Source: Roseiflexus sp.
Lineage (GTDB): Bacteria > Chloroflexota > Chloroflexia > Chloroflexales > Roseiflexaceae
Length of the DNA: 42,108 bases
Assembly: GCA_017743475.1 (NCBI GenBank)
Contig: JAGHYV010000040.1
Location: 1 to 42,108 of the forward strand
Direction of reading: 5' to 3'
Position 1 is the stretch's first letter; every line of letters begins with the position of its first letter. Under the pieces are notes generated by a model. That model was not told where the DNA came from and made no database searches. It was given only the letters and a program-made list of their open reading frames with translations. This document shows, one piece after another, positions 37,464 through 42,108 of this stretch. Made by a program: the position numbers and the translations under genes.

Positions 37464-39143
37464 ATGTCCAGCGACCTCAAACGCCGCAGTCGCACCATTA
37501 CCGATGGGCGCACCCGTGCCGGGGCGCGCGCCATGCTCAAGGCAATTGGCTTCACCGACGAAGACCTGGCGAAGCCGATCATCGGCATTGCCAATACCTG
37601 GATCGAGACGATGCCATGCAACATCAACCTGCGCGCGCTGGCGGCGCGGGTCAAGGAAGGCGTGCGCGCTGCCGGCGGCACGCCGATGGAGTTCAACACC
37701 GTCGCTATCGCCGATGGCGTCACCATGGGTACGGAAGGGATGAAGGCGTCGCTGATCAGCCGCGACCTGATCGCCGACTCGATCGAACTGATGGGGCGCG
37801 GGTATATGTTCGACGCGATCATCGCGCTGGTGGCATGCGACAAAACGATCCCCGGAGCGGCGATGGGATTGACGCGCCTGAATATCCCCGGCTTCCTGCT
37901 CTACGGCGGATCAATTGCTCCCGGTCACTGGCGCGGCAAAGAGATCACCATCCAGCATGTGTACGAAGCGATCGGCGCAGTTGCCGCCGGTAAGATGACC
38001 GATGAAGAACTGAAAGAGATTGAAGATGCCGCATGTCCCGGTCCGGGAGCATGCGGCGGCCAGTACACTGCCAACACGATGGCAACCGTGATGGAAATCA
38101 TTGGTCTCTCGCCAATGGGGACAGCTGCAGTGCCAGCTGCCGACCCGCGTAAAGATTCGGTTGGATACCGTGCTGGGCAGTTGATTATGGATGTGCTGCG
38201 ACGCGATCTGAAGCCGCGTGATATTCTGACACGGGCAGCGTTTGAGAATGCAATCGCTAGCGTGGCGTTTACTGGCGGCTCAACCAACGCGGTACTCCAT
38301 CTACTGGCGCTGGCGCGTGAGGCAGGCGTGCCGCTAACACTCGACGATTTCGACGCGATCAGTCGTCGTACACCGCTCTGCTGCGACCTGATGCCGAGTG
38401 GAAAGTACTCTGCTATTCATATCGATCAGGCAGGCGGCATTCAGGTGATTGCAAAACGCCTGATCGATGGCGGTTTCGCGCACGGCGATGCAATTACCAT
38501 CACCGGTCGCACCCTGGCGGAAGAGGCGGCGGATGCCGTCGAAACGCCAGGTCAGGATGTGATCCGTCCGCTCGATAATCCGATCAAGCCAACAGGCGGG
38601 TTGCTGGTGCTGCGCGGCAATCTTGCGCCCGAAGGATCGGTAGTCAAACTGTTCGGTTACGAGCGCACCTACCATCGCGGCCCGGCGCGAGTCTTTGATG
38701 GTGAAGAGGCGGCGATGGCCGCCATTGTTAGCGGTGGAATTCGCCCGGACGATATTGTGGTTATTCGCTACGAAGGACCGCGCGGCGGTCCTGGCATGCG
38801 CGAGATGCTCGGCGTTACCTCCGCGATTGTCGGTGCTGGACTTGGACAGTCGGTCTCGCTCATTACCGATGGACGCTTCAGCGGCGCCACACGCGGCGTG
38901 ATGATCGGACACGTGGCACCGGAAGCGGCGCGTGGCGGTCCGCTTGCGATTGTGCAGGAAGGGGATGAGATCGAGATCAATCTTGACGAGCGCCGTGTCG
39001 ATCTGCTGCTGTCAGAAGAAGAGATTGCCGACCGGTTGATCGCCTGGCAGCCGCCGCCGCCACGTTATGAGTGGGGCGTGATGGCGCGCTACAGTGCGCT
39101 GGTGTCGTCGGCGTCCGAAGGTGCCGTGCTGGTAACGCCGTGA
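37464..39143 (+). CDS. ilvD: Dihydroxy-acid dehydratase
   Basis: A 559-residue enzyme of valine, isoleucine, leucine and pantothenate synthesis. Iron-sulfur ligands are Cys52 (TMPCNIN), Cys125 (VACDKTIPG) and the Cys in GPGACGG. Other family blocks are [14 protein letters not shown] and [15 protein letters not shown]. The ATG at 37464 follows GGACGGAG; the frame to 36819 reads through uvrC on the other strand and is not real. It is divergent from uvrC, with -10 candidates for both in the 117-base gap. No other branched-chain gene lies beside it. Confidence 0.96.
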   Translation: MSSDLKRRSRTITDGRTRAGARAMLKAIGFTDEDLAKPIIGIANTWIETMPCNINLRALAARVKEGVRAAGGTPMEFNTVAIADGVTMGTEGMKASLISRDLIADSIELMGRGYMFDAIIALVACDKTIPGAAMGLTRLNIPGFLLYGGSIAPGHWRGKEITIQHVYEAIGAVAAGKMTDEELKEIEDAACPGPGACGGQYTANTMATVMEIIGLSPMGTAAVPAADPRKDSVGYRAGQLIMDVLRRDLKPRDILTRAAFENAIASVAFTGGSTNAVLHLLALAREAGVPLTLDDFDAISRRTPLCCDLMPSGKYSAIHIDQAGGIQVIAKRLIDGGFAHGDAITITGRTLAEEAADAVETPGQDVIRPLDNPIKPTGGLLVLRGNLAPEGSVVKLFGYERTYHRGPARVFDGEEAAMAAIVSGGIRPDDIVVIRYEGPRGGPGMREMLGVTSAIVGAGLGQSVSLITDGRFSGATRGVMIGHVAPEAARGGPLAIVQEGDEIEINLDERRVDLLLSEEEIADRLIAWQPPPPRYEWGVMARYSALVSSASEGAVLVTP

Positions 39144-39216
39144 ACAGCGCAGGTCAAGGAATAGTCGCTCTCGACAGATGACGGTCGGTGCAGGGGTGGC
39201 GTTATCCTGCGACCGT

Positions 39217-39630
39217 ATGCGCAATCTGTGTGCCCGACTCGATAGTTAGGCGAAGCGCACCGAGACGCCGCCTGACGGCGCACAGATTGCAGTGCAGGAG
39301 AAGGCATTATGCGAGAAGGTGCCGGAGGTCGAGAAATATCTCCTTGTTCCCGATCTGCGACCTGGTTAGGCGAATAATCTCAACCATGGGGTGCGTTTGC
39401 CGGAGAAGTTGACGAACGTTGCTGAAGTGGTCCAACCCGGCGATTACCGTCCGACCGACGCGGCAGAAGCGATATTTCAGGACTTCGCAGCGTGCATTGC
39501 TGTCTAGACTGCGTATTTTGAGGCTTTGATCGAAAGCGATTTGCTAGCGTCGAACACTGCGATTGCCGGTGCTGACTTCGGGGCGATTATGCTACCGGTA
39601 ACATCAGCGAAATATCTGGACAGACAGTGA
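39217..39630 (+). pseudogene. C-terminal remnant of a secreted VPS10/BNR-type protein, with three in-frame TAG codons
   Basis: A frame of 137 codons with no frameshift, but TAG at 39247-39249, 39367-39369 and 39505-39507, ending in TGA at 39628. Between stops the protein is well formed: TPPDGAQIAVQEKAL, PEVEKYLLVPDLRPG, NLNHGVRLPEKLTNVAEVV and YRPTDAAEAIFQDFAA. This looks like the helical C-terminal tail seen after BNR/VPS10-type beta-propellers (NxxIRLNNKLAxLAGVV-xPT-...). No propeller or signal peptide lies upstream, as the ilvD gene ends at 39143. I read this as a decayed fragment; recoding of TAG is less likely. Confidence 0.45.
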
Positions 39631-39753
39631 TTCGGGTTGGAGATAGGGTTAAACATTTTGGATGGGCTTTGCAGACAGGGATGGGAACGAAGCCAAATAC
39701 GGAGAAACGTCACGTATAGACAACACTGTTTCCCATCCCTAGAACGCTCTTTC

Positions 39754-40791
39754 CTACTCTAGATACGCCTGCAACCGTGCACCAATGCCAGGACGACGCA
39801 ACTGACGCAATGCATCAGCCTCGATCTGTCGGGTGCGCTCGCGGGTGATGCCAAAGGCAGATCCGACCTCCTCCAGCGTGCGGCGGCGTCCGTCGGTCAA
39901 GCCATACCTCAACTGGAGTACAGCACGCTCACGATCAGGCAGTTCCATCAGCGCCTGCGCCAGGTCTTGCTGGAGCATGCGTCGGGTTGCGATCTCTATG
40001 GGCGCATCGGCATCGTCGTCAGCCAGCAACTCACTGATCTGCCCTTCGCCATCACTAGTGATCGGTTGTTCCAGCGAAATCGGTTGCGCCGACGCCTGCA
40101 ACAGGAGTTTGACTTTATGCTCTGGCATATTGATAGCTGCCGCGATTTCTTCGACAGTTGGTTCGCGCTCCAGTGACTGCTCAAGCCGCCGGGCAACACG
40201 GCGTAACTGTGCAATAACATCACTCAAGTGCACCGGCAACCGGATCAGGCGACTCTGCTCGGCAATAGCGCGCGTAATTGCCTGACGAATCCACCAAGTT
40301 GCATACGTCGAAAAGCGATTACCTTTGCCAGCATCGAACTTCTCAACCGCGCGCATCAGACCGATATTCCCTTCCTGCACCAGGTCCATGAAGGAGAGTG
40401 GTCCACCGATGTACTTTTTGGCGATGCTGACGACCAGACGCAGATTCGCCTGAATAAGTCGTCGCCGCGCTTCTTCGGCCTGCATCACGCGCCGCTCGAG
40501 CATCAGGCGCTCGGTGAGCGATTCGAAGCGATGCGATTTCAATCTCTCCTGAGCCTCTCGACCAGCACGAATGTCGTTTGCCAAAGCAATCTCCTCTTCG
40601 GCGCTCAGCAGACTAACCTGCCCGATCTCGCGCAGATACATTTGTGTTGTGTCATCGATAGCTTCACTGCGGGAGAGGCGTCTTTCGTCCAGATCGTTGA
40701 TATCGGTCAGCCAGACAGAGTCGAACTCTTCAGCACTGAGATCGTTTTCAATACGATGCTGGTCTTTGGCGCAGATTTGGACCTGATTCAT
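39754..40791 (-). CDS. RNA polymerase sigma-70 factor, SigA/RpoD group (second paralogue)
   Basis: A 345-residue sigma factor very like the one at 18431. Region 1.2 is DDTTQMYLREIGQVSLLSA. Region 2 has [40 protein letters not shown] and [20 protein letters not shown]. Region 3 has QLRRVARRLEQSLEREPTVE, and region 4 has LEEVGSAFGITRERTRQIEAD. The tail RLQAYLE replaces the first factor's LHLRDYLE. The start is ATG 40789-40791, seven bases after GGAG; GTG three bases up is possible. An extra stretch before the NLRLVVS block (HRFESLTERLMLERRVMQAE) is longer than in the first paralogue. Two such factors suggest a primary sigma and a condition-specific relative. Confidence 0.93.
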   Translation of the reverse strand: MNQVQICAKDQHRIENDLSAEEFDSVWLTDINDLDERRLSRSEAIDDTTQMYLREIGQVSLLSAEEEIALANDIRAGREAQERLKSHRFESLTERLMLERRVMQAEEARRRLIQANLRLVVSIAKKYIGGPLSFMDLVQEGNIGLMRAVEKFDAGKGNRFSTYATWWIRQAITRAIAEQSRLIRLPVHLSDVIAQLRRVARRLEQSLEREPTVEEIAAAINMPEHKVKLLLQASAQPISLEQPITSDGEGQISELLADDDADAPIEIATRRMLQQDLAQALMELPDRERAVLQLRYGLTDGRRRTLEEVGSAFGITRERTRQIEADALRQLRRPGIGARLQAYLE

Positions 40792-40863
40792 CACGGTACT
40801 CCGGTAGCTTTATGTGAATCTATCCGTGTACTGTGTGGTACGCACTCTATTGACAGATGGATG

Positions 40864-40893
40864 TTCAATCGTTGAATATTCTTAGGATCCTAA
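40864..40893. promoter_or_regulatory. Two palindromes upstream of the second sigma factor gene
   Basis: TTCAA-TCG-TTGAA (40864-40876) and the perfect 12-mer TTAGGATCCTAA (40882-40893) sit side by side, 73-102 bases before the ATG. They look like operator sites, but no known consensus is matched. Confidence 0.3.
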
Positions 40894-40987
40894 TCTCTGG
40901 AAGATCCTTCTCCCTGTGCTATCCTCTGTGCTGCGCTGCTTATAGCAAACCTTAGCCAATGGAATGCATTCCTGCCGAAGCGCTCTG

Positions 40988-41095
40988 ATGGTCGTGATGG
41001 AATGTTCCTGGCGCACAGGAACAGTGCGCATTCACGCATCGTCTGGGTGCGCAGACGTCTTGTCTGCATAAGTGATACGACCCATTACGGGAGCG
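40988..41095 (+). repeat. Interspersed repeat, R2 family copy b
   Basis: TGGTCGTGATGGAATGTTCC, then GGAACAGT, CTGGGTGCGCAGACGTCT and GCATAAGTGATACG. It follows the same order as 19800-19905, with about two thirds identity by eye. Confidence 0.42.
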
Positions 41096-41109
41096 AGAGC
41101 ATCATGCAA

Positions 41110-42030
41110 GGGATGGACTGCTGCACGCTTTGCAGCAGACGCGAGCGCACGCTTGCCGTGTTCCCCGCTGCTCCAACCACGGGACGCCGCCCACACGCAG
41201 GGGCTGCATCTCGTCCACCGCGCCTCACGCACTGATGGTCAGGATCCGACCCGCTGGACCCTGGTAGGCATCCGCCACGCCTGCCCCTGGTTCCACGCCC
41301 GTGTGATGCCCGGCGTCCCCCCCTGGAGCGGCGCCGCGTCGTCTGGCGCTGGGCCCGCGCCCGTATGCCTGGATGCTGCCAGCGCACTGACCGCGCTGGC
41401 CACCGTCAGCGAACCGATGCGGGCCAATCCCCGGCGCACCTGCGGGCGCAGGCGCGCCGCGGCGACGATTGCACGCTACCCCGCGTGGGCCTGGGCCGCT
41501 GCCATGCGGGGCGCTGCCCAGGCGCACGCCGCGCTCCGGCAGTGCGCCGTCACCTTGACGCGGGTCGGCGCCCCGCGGGATGCGCCGACCAGTCCGGTCG
41601 GTTTTTGACGCGCGCAGCGCAGCAGGCTCGCGCCGTCGGGACCGTTCTCTCACGATATCCGTAGCGCGTCTTCCGCTGCCGCGGCTATGGAAGTCGGACC
41701 CGACCCCCGACCGGTGCATCCTCATCCGGATTGCCTGGTGACCCCGGCGCCCCGCCCTGCGTCCTCTCCCGTCTTTCGAGCAGGCCATTGGTCCACTAAA
41801 CCTCGTGCTGCGGCAAGACGGCAGCGGGGGTGGCGCCGATTGCCGATTCTGATGGTCCCGGCGCTGCCCTCTGCCGCGTGGCGCCGTCTCACTGAGAACA
41901 GCGGCGGCGCCTGCGGCGGCACACGGGGACCCATCTGCCGTGCTGGACGGGCGATCTGCTCAGGGTGCGAGCGGAGTTGATTGCTTCATATCCAGGTGCG
42001 CTGGCGGTTCGACCAACCTGCTCTATTGGT
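41110..42030 (+). pseudogene. Heavily decayed IS630-type transposase remnant
   Basis: Fragments in order, in several frames, fit the DDE transposases common in Chloroflexota. First is an HTH-linker block, DPTRWTLVGIRHACPWFH. Next is a core-strand region, LRQCAVTLTRVGAPRDAPTS, where intact copies read like IGALDAxTGxV. Then comes VHPHPDCLVTPAP (similar to NWPVHxHPDVL). Last is a tail, LRRHTGTHLPCWTGDLLRVR, with AELIASYPGALAV, like the C-terminal WLRQHVLH and LLRYVGL blocks. Many indels and stops are present, GC is high, and no inverted ends were found. The family match rests on memory of typical sequences; alignment is needed. Confidence 0.45.
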
Positions 42031-42049
42031 CTATCTACCGGAAAAGACC

Positions 42050-42091
42050 ATAAGCCCTCGGCTATCCGGGGCGAAGCTTGCCTGTGCGGGC
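42050..42091 (-). repeat. Interspersed repeat, R1 family copy d
   Basis: On the minus strand: GCACAGGCAAGCTTCGCCCC, then GGATAGCCGAGGGCTTATGG. It is the same core as 35071 and 35131 but inverted. The gap to the window end has no gene. Confidence 0.5.
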
Positions 42092-42108
42092 GAGAGCGGA
42101 TTATGTAG

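Noticed and set aside
39217-39630. Programmed TAG recoding in the interrupted frame
   Set aside because: No pyrrolysine or suppressor system is visible here, and the frame lacks its N-terminal part. A pseudogene is simpler.
41225-41788. 187-codon minus-strand frame in the GC-rich right end
   Set aside because: High-GC frame with Arg/Gly/Ala-rich nonsense composition; the plus strand has transposase-like blocks instead.

Overview
The window looks like chromosomal DNA of a filamentous anoxygenic phototroph of the Chloroflexota, most likely Roseiflexus. This is inferred from GC-rich coding sequence, Roseiflexus-like proteins (a DUF4914 protein, secreted proteins ending in a Y-[LI]-P-L-V-x-R motif, two SigA-type sigma factors) and intergenic repeat families. 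No database search was possible. Promoters that can be read by eye follow TTGACA-17-TATAAT closely.

Layout. (1) 1-4413, minus strand: a promoter and a cobalamin riboswitch drive a SAM methyltransferase, a complete ECF transporter (S, T and a fused double ATPase) and the start of a CobN/BchH-type metal chelatase subunit, which runs off the left edge. This is a B12-responsive metal or corrinoid operon. (2) 4680-8502: two CobW-type GTPase metallochaperones, one with a DsrE-like protein and one with an FmdB zinc ribbon, around a glutathione peroxidase. Both CobW units have the same 15-bp palindrome, TGATA-N5-TATCA, laid over the -10 box, which suggests a small Fur-family (probably Zur) regulon. 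(3) 8503-9325: repeats. (4) 9326-17852: a transglutaminase-fold protein with Ser at the nucleophile position, PEP carboxylase, a decayed malQ, a large secreted DUF11-repeat protein and a class V aminotransferase. (5) 17944-24589: tRNA-Pro(TGG), a sigma factor, CTP synthase, and a recA-recX-metallohydrolase operon. (6) 24728-29748: a sortase, two glycosyltransferases, FabZ, a HEPN/MNT toxin-antitoxin-type pair and tRNA-Leu(TAA). (7) 30244-34888: a DUF4914 P-loop protein, then a broken secreted NHL-PA14-metallopeptidase gene. (8) 35071-40791: repeats, uvrC (probably leaderless) divergent from ilvD, a C-terminal gene remnant with three in-frame TAG codons, and a second SigA-like sigma factor. (9) 40864-42108: palindromes, repeats and what looks like a badly decayed IS630-type transposase.

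The window mixes housekeeping genes (ppc, pyrG, recA, recX, fabZ, uvrC, ilvD, two sigma factors) with several pseudogenes (malQ, the metallopeptidase, the 39.2-39.6 kb remnant, the transposase) and at least five interspersed or tandem repeat families. The parts most worth following up are the B12-riboswitch ECF/chelatase operon, the paired CobW operators, and the shared C-terminal tag on secreted proteins.
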